A DNA stretch of 64,000 bases from Streptomyces melanogenes. Lineage in GTDB: Bacteria; Actinomycetota; Actinomycetes; Streptomycetales; Streptomycetaceae. The position numbers and the translations under genes are program-made. Of this stretch, positions 32,064-40,494 are shown one piece after another. The notes below the pieces were generated by a model, which was given only the letters and a program-made list of their open reading frames with translations, made no database searches and had not been told where the DNA came from. Location of the stretch: the NCBI RefSeq assembly GCF_014649795.1, contig NZ_BMTS01000011.1, positions 170,391-234,390 of the forward strand, in the 5' to 3' direction. Position 1 is the stretch's first letter; every line of letters begins with the position of its first letter.

Positions 32064-33119
32064 TCACTCGGCCCGCTGCTGGAGCTGCTCGGCCAGGGTC
32101 TGCCAGGCGGCCGCACAGCTGCGCGCGAGGTCGGCGACCTCGGGCGCCCAGTGACCGGGCAGTCCGCGGCCGAGGGTCTCCATGCCCTCGCCGTCCACGG
32201 TGTAGTGGTGGAGCCAGCGCAGGGTGCGCCGGCCCGCCTCGTTGAGCCGCAGCGAGGGGTCCTCGCTCAGCTTGGCCAGCAGCTTCTGCCGGTCGACCGA
32301 CACCTCCCGACGCTCGCTGCGGGCGCTCACCGCGCGCTGCGTCTGACGGGGCACCACGGGCGTGCCCGGCGCCGGGCTCTGGCCCGCGGCCGTGCGGTAG
32401 CGGCCCGGCACGGGGTCCTCGCCCCGGTCGATGCGCTGGCGCACGTCCCGCACGGTGGCCGGGGAGAGGCCGGTCGCCCGGGCCACCTCGCGCAGCCCCG
32501 CGTTGGGCCGCTCGTGGATCATCGCGGCGGCCTGCTGGCGGCGGTATCCGCTGTCCAGCGGGCGCAGGCGGCCGTCGCGGCCGAGGCGCGCGTTCGACTG
32601 CGGAGCGTCCGCCGAGGAGCGGGACCGGATCCGGGAAATGGTCTTGTCGGACAGGCCCACGGCGGCCGCGACCGCCCGGTCCGACCACTGCGGGTGGGTC
32701 ATGATGATGCGCGCGGCGGCCACCGAGCGGTCGGACCGCGACAGCGGCAGACCGTGGGTGACGTTGGCCTTGACCGCGAGGACGTATGCGGCGCCCTCGT
32801 CGCAGTCGACCATCCGGGCCTGGATGGTGGTGCGGCCGTTGAGGAGCGCGGCACGCACCCGGTGGGTACCGTCGATGACGCGCATCGACGAACGGTGGAC
32901 GGTGATCGGCGGCAGCGAGTCGCCGGCCTCGGCGAGCACGCGCACGTGGTCCTCGTCCGCGCCGCCGAGACGGGGCGAGTCCTCGAAGACCAGGGAGTCG
33001 ATGCGTACTTCACCGGCGGGATGCGACTCGATCCAGACCATGGAGGTCACGACCTCGTCGAGGTCCGCCGCGTGGATCTTCAGTAACTGATCGTCAATCG
33101 ATTGCTCGGCCAGACTCAC
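32064..33119 (-). CDS. StrR-like pathway-specific activator (ParB/Spo0J fold)
   Basis: DNA-binding activator of 351 residues, close to my recollection of StrR's size. The N-terminal ParB-like part has LPPITVHRSSMRVIDGTHRVRAALL and AVKANVTHGLPLSRSDRSVAAARI. Helix-turn-helix segments follow (PQWSDRAVAAAVGLSDKTISRIR and AGLREVARATGLSPATVRDVRQRI). Members such as StrR, TeiR and Bbr activate antibiotic clusters. The GTG at 33119 has GAGGGGG upstream. Codon 12 is TTA (33086-33084), implying bldA-dependent translation. It lies at the left end of the polyketide cluster; a StrR-type half-site precedes the hydrazine operon. Confidence 0.88.
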   Translation of the reverse strand: MSLAEQSIDDQLLKIHAADLDEVVTSMVWIESHPAGEVRIDSLVFEDSPRLGGADEDHVRVLAEAGDSLPPITVHRSSMRVIDGTHRVRAALLNGRTTIQARMVDCDEGAAYVLAVKANVTHGLPLSRSDRSVAAARIIMTHPQWSDRAVAAAVGLSDKTISRIRSRSSADAPQSNARLGRDGRLRPLDSGYRRQQAAAMIHERPNAGLREVARATGLSPATVRDVRQRIDRGEDPVPGRYRTAAGQSPAPGTPVVPRQTQRAVSARSERREVSVDRQKLLAKLSEDPSLRLNEAGRRTLRWLHHYTVDGEGMETLGRGLPGHWAPEVADLARSCAAAWQTLAEQLQQRAE

Positions 33120-33672
33120 TTTGCGCCCCCTCGCAATGAATCGGAACCGGAATCCACTTCCGGTGTGCGAAATGAAAGGCGACCGGCGAAGCCTTGTCAA
33201 CCACCCTGGAGCCGGTTCGCGAGGCCCGGATTCCCGTGCGGGACAAGGGGGTTCACGCGCGCGCGAGCCGCCCGCGGGGCAGCCCGAAGGGCCCCCGGAG
33301 CGGTGCGTACCGCACTGCTGTACGAGGGCAAACGTCGGACCGTCAGAGCGGAAGTTCAGGTTCCGTCAAGCGCGGACAACCTTCTGTACCGTCGGACGTG
33401 AACAGTCGTGGGGATCGGCCCACTGAGTGGAGCCGGACGTTCGGCAACCGTCAGAGGAGGGGGCGGAATCACACATTCCGCCCGGTTGATCGGCTTCGCA
33501 CTCGTGATGCTCCCCGGGCCGTCGCCCGCGCCCGGGGTAACCACCGGTCGCACTTCCGGCGCGAGGCGGTGGGGCAACTCCACCCTGCTGGCGCGAACTT
33601 GGCCGGTTTATTGGCCGAGAACAGACCCGGAACCTGTCACACCGGCGTGACGGGCCCCGGGCCTGCTGGGCG
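33120..33672. promoter_or_regulatory. Intergenic region upstream of the StrR-like gene
   Basis: This 553-base stretch has no supported gene. It must carry the StrR-like promoter (minus strand). It contains a 9-base inverted repeat (GGGCGGAAT/ATTCCGCCC, 33461-33483, 5-base loop) and a GTCAC-N6-GTGAC dyad at 33636-33651 just past the ABM stop. Either could be a terminator of the ABM operon or an operator. Confidence 0.4.
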
Positions 33673-34041
33673 TCAGGCGGCGCAGATGCCGTCGACCGCG
33701 ACTTTCTCGTACAGATGGGGCGAGACGGTGCACCCCTCCGGGTAGCCCTCACCGCCCGGGTGGAAGTCGGGGTTGCTGTGCGCCGCCGCCAGATGGGCGG
33801 CGGACTGCCAGACCGCGACGTTCACCAGGATCCGGCTGCCGGCGATGCCCCGGTGCATCTGCGTGGAGACGAAGCCGGGCTGCCGCGTGAAGTATGCGGC
33901 GTCCTCGCGCCAGAGCGCCAGGAACTCCTCGGCCTTGCCCTCCGGCACGGTGAAGGTGTTGACGAGCACGACCGGGCCGGTCCGCTCCTGGAGTTGCCGT
34001 GTATAGGGAGTGGTCTCGTCGGCCTCCACGAATTCGATCAC
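33673..34041 (-). CDS. Antibiotic biosynthesis monooxygenase (ABM) family protein
   Basis: Small ABM-fold protein of 122 residues. The core VVLVNTFTVPEGKAEEFLALW, FVSTQMHR and ILVNVAVWQSAAHLAAAHSNPDF is typical of the ferredoxin-like alpha/beta dimers in polyketide clusters. Some of these oxidise anthrones to quinones without a cofactor; others cyclise. It begins 43 bases after the flavin hydroxylase stop and is probably co-transcribed with it. A role in quinone formation or ring oxidation of the aromatic polyketide is likely, but its exact step cannot be fixed from sequence. Confidence 0.83.
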   Translation of the reverse strand: MIEFVEADETTPYTRQLQERTGPVVLVNTFTVPEGKAEEFLALWREDAAYFTRQPGFVSTQMHRGIAGSRILVNVAVWQSAAHLAAAHSNPDFHPGGEGYPEGCTVSPHLYEKVAVDGICAA

Positions 34042-34084
34042 GTGACCTCCTGCGGTTCGGACGGGACGAGCGGGGCGACGCGGG

Positions 34085-35590
34085 TCAGCGCGGCGAGCCG
34101 AACCAGCGCGCCAGCGCGTCGAGCAGTTCGCCGCCGTCCGGGGAGACCCAGGCGACGTGTCCGTCGGGACGCAGGAGGACGGCGTCCGGGGTCGTCCCCT
34201 CGGCCGTGTCCGCCGGCACCCAGCCGTCCGGGACGATGTCCACCCGGTCCGACCAGCCCGCGTCGGTGACGATGTCGATCCGGTCGGACCAGCCGGCCGC
34301 GAGCTTGGCAGGCCCGGTGCTGCCGTCCGCGACGACCAGGACGCCGCGCGCCGGGTGCAGCAGCCGGGACACCCGGGTGGTGGAGCCGTCCCCGAGCTTG
34401 ACCTCGCGGTCGGGCATCCGCAGCCCGAGCAGCGGGTGGCCGGTGGCGCCGCCCATGTCGTAGCGGATACCGAGCCCGCTGACGTGCCCGGCCAGGCGCC
34501 GTGCCGCGTCGGGCGACTGCACCAGCTCGCGCATCACCTGGCGCATCGGCTCCATCTCGTCGCCGGTGAGATAGAGGGAGGCCTGGGCGAGGGTGTTGCG
34601 CAGCAACTTCTCGCCCACCGGGTGCCGTTCGGCCTGGTAGGTGTCGAGCAGGCCCTCCGGCGCCCAGCCGTTGACGGTGGCGGCCAGCTTCCAGCCGAGG
34701 TTCACCGCGTCCTGGACGCCGACGCTCAGCCCCTGGGCGCCGGCCGGGATGTGGATGTGGGTGGAGTCGCCGGAGAGCAGGACCCGGCCCCGCCGGTACT
34801 CGGCGGCCTGGCGCGTGGCGTTGGTGAACGCGCTGACCCACTTGGTCTCGGCGCCGTGCAGCGACTGCCCGGTGAGCTCCTGCCAGGAGTCGGCGATCTC
34901 GCTGAACGTCAGCTTGCTGTTGTCGCGGGGCGTGAGCTTCGCCGGATGGATGATGATCCGGGTCACCCCCTCCTCCAGCCGGATCGCCATCACCATGCCG
35001 CCGTCGACCCGCTCGCCGATGACGCGCGGCTTGATGTCGGGGCGGTCCACGACGTCGGCCACGTACATGCCCCGGGTGGCCTCGCGGCCGGGGAACTCGA
35101 TGCCGGCCAGCTTGCGGATCCTGGAGCGCCCGCCGTCGCAGCCCACCAGGTACCGGGCGGTGTGCTCGGCGCGGCCGTCCGGCCCCTCCACCACTGCCGT
35201 GATGTCGTCGGAGCCTTCCCGGTAGTCGACCACCTCGTAGCCGCGGCGCACGTCCACGCCGAGGTCGGTGACCCACGCCTCCAGGATCTCCTCGATGCGG
35301 TACTGGGGCACTCCGCGGATGCCGAAGTGGTTGTCCTCCAGGGCCGTGAAGTCGATGCGCACGCCACCGAAGTGGCCCTCGTTGCCTATCTCGATGTCAC
35401 CGAAACGGGCCAGCAGCCCCCTTTGGTGGAACACCTCGGCGGCGCGCCGGGTGAAGCCCACCCCGCGCGACTCGCCGCTCGGGGTGGCTCTCTGCTCGTA
35501 GACAACGACGTCCACGCCGTTCAGTCGGAGTTCGCCGGCCAGCATCAGCCCGACCGGTCCGGCACCGGCAATGATCACGCCAGTTCCCAT
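34085..35590 (-). CDS. FAD-dependent aromatic hydroxylase (PgaE/RdmE type), third copy
   Basis: Flavoprotein monooxygenase of 501 residues. The FAD dinucleotide site is VIIAGAGPVGLMLAGELR, the DG motif is VGCDGGRSRIRKLAG, the GD motif is VLLSGDSTHIHIPAGAQGL, and there is a C-terminal thioredoxin-like domain. GVGFTRRAAEVFHQRGLLARFG places it near PgaE/MtmOIV-type angucycline and anthracycline oxygenases. Expected to hydroxylate or oxidatively rearrange an aromatic polyketide using NAD(P)H and O2. Near the C-terminus a 12-residue segment is tandemly duplicated. It is divergent from the VOC gene and followed by the ABM gene. Confidence 0.9.
   Translation of the reverse strand: MGTGVIIAGAGPVGLMLAGELRLNGVDVVVYEQRATPSGESRGVGFTRRAAEVFHQRGLLARFGDIEIGNEGHFGGVRIDFTALEDNHFGIRGVPQYRIEEILEAWVTDLGVDVRRGYEVVDYREGSDDITAVVEGPDGRAEHTARYLVGCDGGRSRIRKLAGIEFPGREATRGMYVADVVDRPDIKPRVIGERVDGGMVMAIRLEEGVTRIIIHPAKLTPRDNSKLTFSEIADSWQELTGQSLHGAETKWVSAFTNATRQAAEYRRGRVLLSGDSTHIHIPAGAQGLSVGVQDAVNLGWKLAATVNGWAPEGLLDTYQAERHPVGEKLLRNTLAQASLYLTGDEMEPMRQVMRELVQSPDAARRLAGHVSGLGIRYDMGGATGHPLLGLRMPDREVKLGDGSTTRVSRLLHPARGVLVVADGSTGPAKLAAGWSDRIDIVTDAGWSDRVDIVPDGWVPADTAEGTTPDAVLLRPDGHVAWVSPDGGELLDALARWFGSPR
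34226..34297. repeat. 36-base tandem duplication inside the flavin hydroxylase gene
   Basis: Two adjacent 36-base copies (34226-34261 and 34262-34297), identical at 30 positions, encode AGWSDRIDIVTD and AGWSDRVDIVPD. The reading frame is kept. Confidence 0.8.
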
Positions 35591-36092
35591 TTTTCGCCCT
35601 CCTGGATGAGATATGCGAGATCGAATTCAGCACTTCGGGAATGAACTCGCAACGCTTCTCGATGCCGCTCAGCGGCCTATCGAGCTCGAAAACGGAGCGT
35701 TGAATGTGATCATGCTCAGCGGCTCAGGAAAAGACCTTTCGGGCCGCCGAAGAAGTCTGCAACCCGTCGATCAGGGGCGTCAAGGGGAATGAGTCCTGCT
35801 GTTTTTCTTGATCTTTTCCAGGCACACCCCCCGGCCACTCAGGCAAGCCTTATCGAATTATCCGCCATACTCTTCTCGGTGATCCTTTTCCGCTCTCCGA
35901 AAAGGATCAATGGAGCGGAATAGGAATGGTGCATTCAGGAGACCGTAATGGCTCATTCCAGATAGCCGACAGCACGCCAAGATCCACTTCTCCGCTCGAC
36001 ATCGACTTTCCGCGGTTGCCCTCTTGACTGGGCGAATTGGATGTTGGAAAGGTGATCCGCGCAGAACACCAGACTTAATAAGGAGAGCCACG
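35591..36092. promoter_or_regulatory. AT-richer divergent promoter region with nested inverted repeats
   Basis: Noncoding 502-base region between the minus-strand hydroxylase and the plus-strand VOC gene. It contains a nested dyad at 35650-35702 (CAACGCT, CTCGAT, GCCGCT and their complements in mirror order). It also has a perfect 11-base inverted repeat (TGATCCTTTTC and complement, 35880-35910, 8-base spacer). These are candidate operators or leader hairpins for the hydroxylase operon. Confidence 0.5.
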
Positions 36093-36548
36093 ATGTCCTC
36101 CGCAGTCACGCAGAAGCTCACCGTTTTTCTGGCGTTCCCGCGGGATGCCGAGGAGGCAGTGACGTTCTATACGTCCCTCTTCGACGACTCCGAGGTGATC
36201 AACACCATCCGGGCCCGCGCCGGGGAGCCCGGCTGGACGGAGGGGACCCTGCAGCACGCGGTCTTCACCATCGCCGGCCAGCAGTTCATGTGCATCAACA
36301 TTCCGCCGGACGGCGCCCGGGGCTCCGACCACGCCCCCTGGGACACCTACGCGTTCTCCCCCGCGATGGCGGTGTACATCCAGTGCGACTCCGACGAGGA
36401 GTTCGACCGGGTCTTCGCGGGCCTCTCCGAGAAGGGCGAGGTGATCATGCCGGTCGGCACCTACGGCTTCAGCGCCAAGTTCGCCTGGGTCAATGACCAG
36501 TTCGGCGTCTCCTGGCGGATCAACCTTTCCGAGAGCAAGGTCAAGTAA
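36093..36548 (+). CDS. VOC/PhnB-like (glyoxalase-fold) protein
   Basis: Protein of 151 residues of the vicinal-oxygen-chelate superfamily, PhnB/3-demethylubiquinone-methyltransferase-like branch. Motifs: VTFYTSLFDDSEV, QHAVFTIAGQQFMCIN, MAVYIQCDSDEEFDRVFAGLSEKG and FAWVNDQFGVSWRIN. Members bind hydrophobic ligands or act as metal-dependent enzymes; function here is unknown. The ATG at 36093 is preceded by AAGGAGAGCC. A strong terminator follows, so it is probably monocistronic within the polyketide cluster. Confidence 0.82.
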   Translation: MSSAVTQKLTVFLAFPRDAEEAVTFYTSLFDDSEVINTIRARAGEPGWTEGTLQHAVFTIAGQQFMCINIPPDGARGSDHAPWDTYAFSPAMAVYIQCDSDEEFDRVFAGLSEKGEVIMPVGTYGFSAKFAWVNDQFGVSWRINLSESKVK

Positions 36549-36590
36549 CCGCACCTGCCCCGCGCCCCACCCGCTCCACCTCGCTCCACC

Positions 36591-36624
36591 GTCGGCCATG
36601 AGGCACCGCTGCCTCATGGCCGAC
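36591..36624 (+). terminator. Terminator after the VOC gene
   Basis: Perfect 15-base inverted repeat (GTCGGCCATGAGGCA and complement) with a 4-base loop, 42 bases after the VOC stop. Confidence 0.8.
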
Positions 36625-36843
36625 GCTTCCCTGCGGAACTTTTCTTTCACAATCCCATTACTTACCGGTCAGTCACTTATTCCCGGCGCCCGCCGCCCGG
36701 CCGCCCACTGACCGCTTTTTGTCCACCGCCCGCAATTTCCGTGCCGGGTTCCGCCCTGCCCGGATTTCCCGTGCCCGTGTCGTGTTGCCTTCGCAAAATG
36801 CAAGACATCCGTCGGACGTCCCCCCTTGACCACGGGAGAGCAC

Positions 36844-37671
36844 ATGATCTTGGTAACCGGCGCGACCGGGAACGTCGGCAGAAACATCGTCGACGAGCTG
36901 CTGAAATCGGGGGAGCAGGTGCGGGCCATCGCACGCGACCCCGCCAAGTCCGCCCTGCCGGGCGAAGTGGAGGTCCTGGCGGCCGACCTGAGCCGGCCCG
37001 ATACCCTGGCCGCGGCCCTGCGCGGGGTCGAACGCCTCTACCTCTGGCCGGTGTTCGGCCAGCTCCAGGGGGCCGTCGACGCCATCGCGCAAGCCGGGGT
37101 GCAACATGTCGTCATGCTGTCTTCGGAGGCGGTCACCTATGCTGCCGAGGAGCCGCACATCGCGTGCGAGAAGGCAGTCGTCGAGTCGGGAATGCCGTGG
37201 ACGTTCCTGCGGCCGAGCGCGTTCATGTCCAACGATCTCCTCTGGATACCCCAGATCGCCAAAGACGGAGTGGTGCACGGTGTGTACGGAAGTTCCGCGA
37301 TGGCGCCGATCCATGAGCGCGACATCGCGGCGGTCGCGGTGAAGTCCCTGCTCGCGGCGGAATCCGGAGTGATCCATTCGATCACCGGGCCCCAGTCGCT
37401 CAGTCCGCAGGAGCGGGTGCGCATGATCGGTGCCGCGCTCGGCATCCCCACCCGCTTCCAGGAAGTGCCGCGCGAACGCGTCCGCGAGCAGATGGTCAAG
37501 TACCTCTCGGGGTACGTGGCCGACCAGATCCTCGACCGGCGCCGGGAGACGCAGGGGGAGGTCGCAGCAGTGCTTCCCACCGTCGACGTCGTCACCGGCC
37601 GGCCGGCCTACACGTACGCCGAGTGGATCACCCACCACGAGGCGGAGCTCCGCCCCGTACCCCAGCTCTGA
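36844..37671 (+). CDS. NAD(P)-binding NmrA-like reductase
   Basis: Atypical SDR of 275 residues. The Rossmann motif is MILVTGATGNVGRNIVDELL. VVMLSSEAVTYAAEEPHIACEKAVVESGMPWTFLRP follows the NmrA/quinone-oxidoreductase-like pattern, in which the catalytic Tyr-Lys pair is not canonical. The ATG at 36844 is preceded by GGGAGAG; an in-frame TTG six codons upstream is less likely. Such enzymes reduce quinones or enones in aromatic polyketide pathways. It is followed after 18 bases by the gamma-glutamyl hydrolase gene, so the two form an operon. Confidence 0.82.
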   Translation: MILVTGATGNVGRNIVDELLKSGEQVRAIARDPAKSALPGEVEVLAADLSRPDTLAAALRGVERLYLWPVFGQLQGAVDAIAQAGVQHVVMLSSEAVTYAAEEPHIACEKAVVESGMPWTFLRPSAFMSNDLLWIPQIAKDGVVHGVYGSSAMAPIHERDIAAVAVKSLLAAESGVIHSITGPQSLSPQERVRMIGAALGIPTRFQEVPRERVREQMVKYLSGYVADQILDRRRETQGEVAAVLPTVDVVTGRPAYTYAEWITHHEAELRPVPQL

Positions 37672-37689
37672 CACTTTGTGAGGTGCACT

Positions 37690-38442
37690 GTGCATTCCGC
37701 CGTCAACGAGACCTTGAACTCGCTGGACCGCACCCGCCGGCCCATCATCGGCATCACGGCCGTCGTGACCCAGATCAAGTTCGCGATCTTCGAGATGGAC
37801 GCGACGTTCGTACCGCAGACGTTCGTCCAGAAGGTCGCCGACGCCGGCTGCATACCGGTTCTGCTGGCTCCGCAGCCCGGGATCGAGCAGGCCGTCGACG
37901 GGCTCGACGGTCTGCTCATGCTCGCCGGTCCGGATGCGGACCCGGAGCTCTACGGCCAGGAGAAGCACGAGAAGACCGGCTGGAACGACAAGGTCCGCGA
38001 CCGGCACGAACTGGCCCTGCTGGAAGCCGCGTTGGCCTCCGACCTGCCCACCCTCGGCATCTGCCGGGGTGAGCAGCTGATGAACATCCTGCGCGGCGGC
38101 ACGCTCCACCAGCACCTGCCGGAGATCGTCGGCCACGACAACCACTCCCCCGGCGGGAAGGAGTACGGCCAGCAGAAGGTGCGCCTCGAACCGGGCAGCC
38201 ACCTCGCCAAGTTCCTCGCCAAGGACGTCGTGCCCTGCCACCACCACCAGGTCATCGACGAGGTCGGCGAGGGCCTGACGGTGACCGCCTGGTCCGAGGA
38301 CGGAACGGTGGAGGCCATCGAGGTCAACGACCACCCGTTCGCGGTCGGGGTGCAGTGGCACGCCGAGGAGTCCGACGACGACAGCCCGTTCACCGCGCTC
38401 GCCGAGGCCGCGCGCCAGCGGATGACGGTACGGCGGGGCTAG
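37690..38442 (+). CDS. Class I glutamine-amidotransferase-like gamma-glutamyl hydrolase (PuuD family)
   Basis: Peptidase C26-type hydrolase of about 250 residues. The nucleophile Cys125 lies in LGICRGEQLMNIL. The partner His and Glu are in GVQWHAEE, so the triad is intact. PuuD enzymes cleave gamma-glutamyl amides such as gamma-glutamyl-GABA. In this cluster a plausible substrate is a gamma-glutamyl hydrazide intermediate, since a glutamine-synthetase homologue is encoded 10 kb away; that is inference. The GTG at 37690 was chosen because GAGGTG lies just upstream; GTG at 37678 is possible. Confidence 0.83.
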   Translation: MHSAVNETLNSLDRTRRPIIGITAVVTQIKFAIFEMDATFVPQTFVQKVADAGCIPVLLAPQPGIEQAVDGLDGLLMLAGPDADPELYGQEKHEKTGWNDKVRDRHELALLEAALASDLPTLGICRGEQLMNILRGGTLHQHLPEIVGHDNHSPGGKEYGQQKVRLEPGSHLAKFLAKDVVPCHHHQVIDEVGEGLTVTAWSEDGTVEAIEVNDHPFAVGVQWHAEESDDDSPFTALAEAARQRMTVRRG

Positions 38443-38505
38443 TCGGTTCGGGGTCGCCATCCACCCCGGATTCCGTCACCGGTAGGGATCCGCTCAAGGA
38501 ACGGC

Positions 38506-38543
38506 AGAGGCGCAGCACGGCCCGATGGCCGCGCTGCGCCTCT
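38506..38543. terminator. Bidirectional hairpin between convergent genes
   Basis: Eleven-base perfect arms (AGAGGCGCAGC and complement), with further pairing (GGCC/GGCC) inside, between the amidotransferase and ECF sigma genes. Confidence 0.7.
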
Positions 38544-38626
38544 TGGTGTTGCATGGAGCGGTGTCCCCGTGCCACTCGAAACCGGGAACGCTCCCGGTTC
38601 CTGGGCTCCGTCCGGGGGTTGGCCGG

Positions 38627-39499
38627 TTACTCCGCCAGGACCTTCACGTCCATTTCGTCCAGCTCCTCGGGGTCGGCGACCATGTCGATCGCGGCGATCC
38701 GCCCGTCCACGACGATGAAGTCGAAGACCACCTTCACGCTGCCGTTCGGCGCCCAGACCATGCCCGGGGCCCCGTCCACCAGCGCGAGCTGTGCAACTTG
38801 GGCCCGGCCCGAGAACGTCTTGGCGACCGCCTGCGCGCCCAGGGCGCCGCTCGCGCCCATCGCCAGCGCGGCGCCGTCGACGCGGACCACGACCTCCGGG
38901 TCGAGCAGGGTGAGCAGTTCGTCGAACCGGCCGCCGCGCGAGGCGGCGAGGAAGGCGTCGACGATCTGCCGCTGGCGCCCCCGGTCGGTGGCGGGCGCGG
39001 CCTCGGCGCCCGCGACCCGGCGGCGCGCCCGGCTGGCGAGCTGCCGGGTGGCGATGGTGGAGCGCCCCACGACCGGGGCGATGTCGTCGAAGGGGACGGC
39101 GAACATGTCGTGCAGCACGAAGGCGAGCCGCTCGGCCGGCGAGAGCGTGTCCAGCACCACGAGCAGCGCCGGGCCGACCGAGTCGACCAGGACCGCCTCC
39201 TGTTCGGGGTCGGCGCTCTCATGTGCGCCGTGGTGGACGGGCGGTGGCCGCTCGCCCAGCAGGTCCTCGCGCCGCGACTCGCGCGAGCGCAGCATGTCCA
39301 GGCAGACGCGCGCGACGACCGTGGTCAGCCAGCCGCCCAGGTTCTCCACCGCGCTCACGTCCGAGCGGCTGAGCCGGAACCAGGACTCCTGCACGGCGTC
39401 CTCGGCCTCGGTCAGCGAACCCAGCATCCGGTAGGCGACGGCCCGCAGATGGGGGCGGTACGCCTCGAAGCGCTCCGCCAGCCGTTCGGTCTCGTCCAT
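38627..39499 (-). CDS. ECF41-family RNA polymerase sigma factor (copy 1)
   Basis: Extracytoplasmic-function sigma factor of 290 residues. Sigma region 2 is RPHLRAVAYRMLGSLTEAEDAVQESWFRL, and region 4 contains LSPAERLAFVLHDMFAVPFDDIAPVVGRS. A SnoaL-like C-terminal extension (about 175-290; LDPEVVVRVDGAALAMGASG, AVAKTFSGRAQVAQLALVDG) defines ECF41 and regulates its activity in place of an anti-sigma factor. The ATG at 39499 starts MDETERLAERFEAYRPHL. I saw no convincing ECF41 promoter directly upstream. A paralogue lies at 43056. Confidence 0.9.
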   Translation of the reverse strand: MDETERLAERFEAYRPHLRAVAYRMLGSLTEAEDAVQESWFRLSRSDVSAVENLGGWLTTVVARVCLDMLRSRESRREDLLGERPPPVHHGAHESADPEQEAVLVDSVGPALLVVLDTLSPAERLAFVLHDMFAVPFDDIAPVVGRSTIATRQLASRARRRVAGAEAAPATDRGRQRQIVDAFLAASRGGRFDELLTLLDPEVVVRVDGAALAMGASGALGAQAVAKTFSGRAQVAQLALVDGAPGMVWAPNGSVKVVFDFIVVDGRIAAIDMVADPEELDEMDVKVLAE

Positions 39500-39698
39500 C
39501 GGTCACATTCCTCCACCGGGCCCGTGGTCACGCAGTGCAAGCCCAGCCTATGGGACAGTCACATCAAGTTCAGATCGTGGATGTTCGGTATCCAGTTCGG
39601 ACATTTGCTGGGAAATCATCTTCCCGTCGGTTTTCCGTCGGCGTTCCCGTTTCCTGTCCCGGACGCCGCCCGGCCGTCCGGGACAGGGTTCCCCGCCG

Positions 39699-40463
39699 TC
39701 AGGCGAGCTTGGTGGCCAGGAACTCCTCCCAGGTCACCCGGGCCGTGTCGTACCCGTCCCGCGGGCCCTTCGGCAGCAGTCCGCCGTTGCGGATCTTCCC
39801 GATGCCGGGCATCCACACCGGCACCACCGGGGAGCCCTTGTGGACGGCCTTCAGATACGCCCGGATCATCGCGACGGCGTCGGTGGCCTGCGGCCCCACC
39901 AGGTCGCGGACGCGCCCGGCCGGCTTGTCCAGGGCAAGCTCGGCGAGCCGGACCGCCACCTCCTCGGGGTCGATCGGCTGCACCCGGAAGCCCGAGGGCA
40001 CCGGGACCAGCGGCAGCTTCCGCGCCTTTGCGGCCCCGTCGAGGATGAAGTCGTAGAACTGGGTGACCCGCAGCAGCGTCCACGGCAGCCCGGACTCGGT
40101 GACCACCCGCTCCGACTCCAGCTTGGACTTGAAGTAGCCGAACGAGACGTCCTCGACGCCGACGATGGAGATGTAGACGACGTGCGCGACCCCCGCCTCC
40201 TTTGCCGCGCGGACCAGGTTGCGGGTGGCGTCGGCGTCGCCCTTCTTGTCGCTGGCGCAGTGCACGAGCGCCCGGACGCCCTCGACCGCCGGGCCGATGC
40301 CCTGGTCCTTGGCCAGGTCGCCGGTCACGTACGCGATGCCGTTCTCGGCCGGGCGGCTCTTCCTGCTGAGCACCCGGACGTCGGCGTCGGCGTCCCGCAG
40401 CCGTGAGACGACCAGTCGTCCCAGCGTGCCCGTGCCGCCGGTCACCAGGATGGGCGACGTCAT
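39699..40463 (-). CDS. NmrA-like NAD(P)-binding oxidoreductase under ECF41 control
   Basis: Atypical SDR of 254 residues. The Rossmann start is MTSPILVTGGTGTLGRLVVSRL; VVYISIVGVEDVSFGYFKSKLESERVVTESGLPWTLLR is NmrA-like with a Tyr-Lys-like YFKSK. ECF41 sigma factors classically drive a neighbouring oxidoreductase or AhpD-like gene, and an ECF41-type promoter (40521-40495, minus strand) lies about 32 bases upstream. Substrate unknown; a quinone or reactive carbonyl is plausible. RBS GGAGGAGG precedes the ATG closely. Confidence 0.85.
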   Translation of the reverse strand: MTSPILVTGGTGTLGRLVVSRLRDADADVRVLSRKSRPAENGIAYVTGDLAKDQGIGPAVEGVRALVHCASDKKGDADATRNLVRAAKEAGVAHVVYISIVGVEDVSFGYFKSKLESERVVTESGLPWTLLRVTQFYDFILDGAAKARKLPLVPVPSGFRVQPIDPEEVAVRLAELALDKPAGRVRDLVGPQATDAVAMIRAYLKAVHKGSPVVPVWMPGIGKIRNGGLLPKGPRDGYDTARVTWEEFLATKLA

Positions 40464-40494
40464 GGCTCCTCCTCCGTTGAAGTGTCGCCACACT

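Noticed and set aside
33673..34041. ABM protein as the kinamycin ring-contraction oxygenase
   Set aside because: It is a 122-residue ABM protein; the family is too broad to assign ring contraction from sequence alone.
35858..36121. 87-codon minus-strand ORF in the divergent promoter region
   Set aside because: It overlaps the VOC start, has poor codon bias and runs through the inverted repeat.
39500..39620. ECF41 promoter for sigma copy 1
   Set aside because: A TGTGACT-like sequence is present but no CGTC at the required 16-base spacing.
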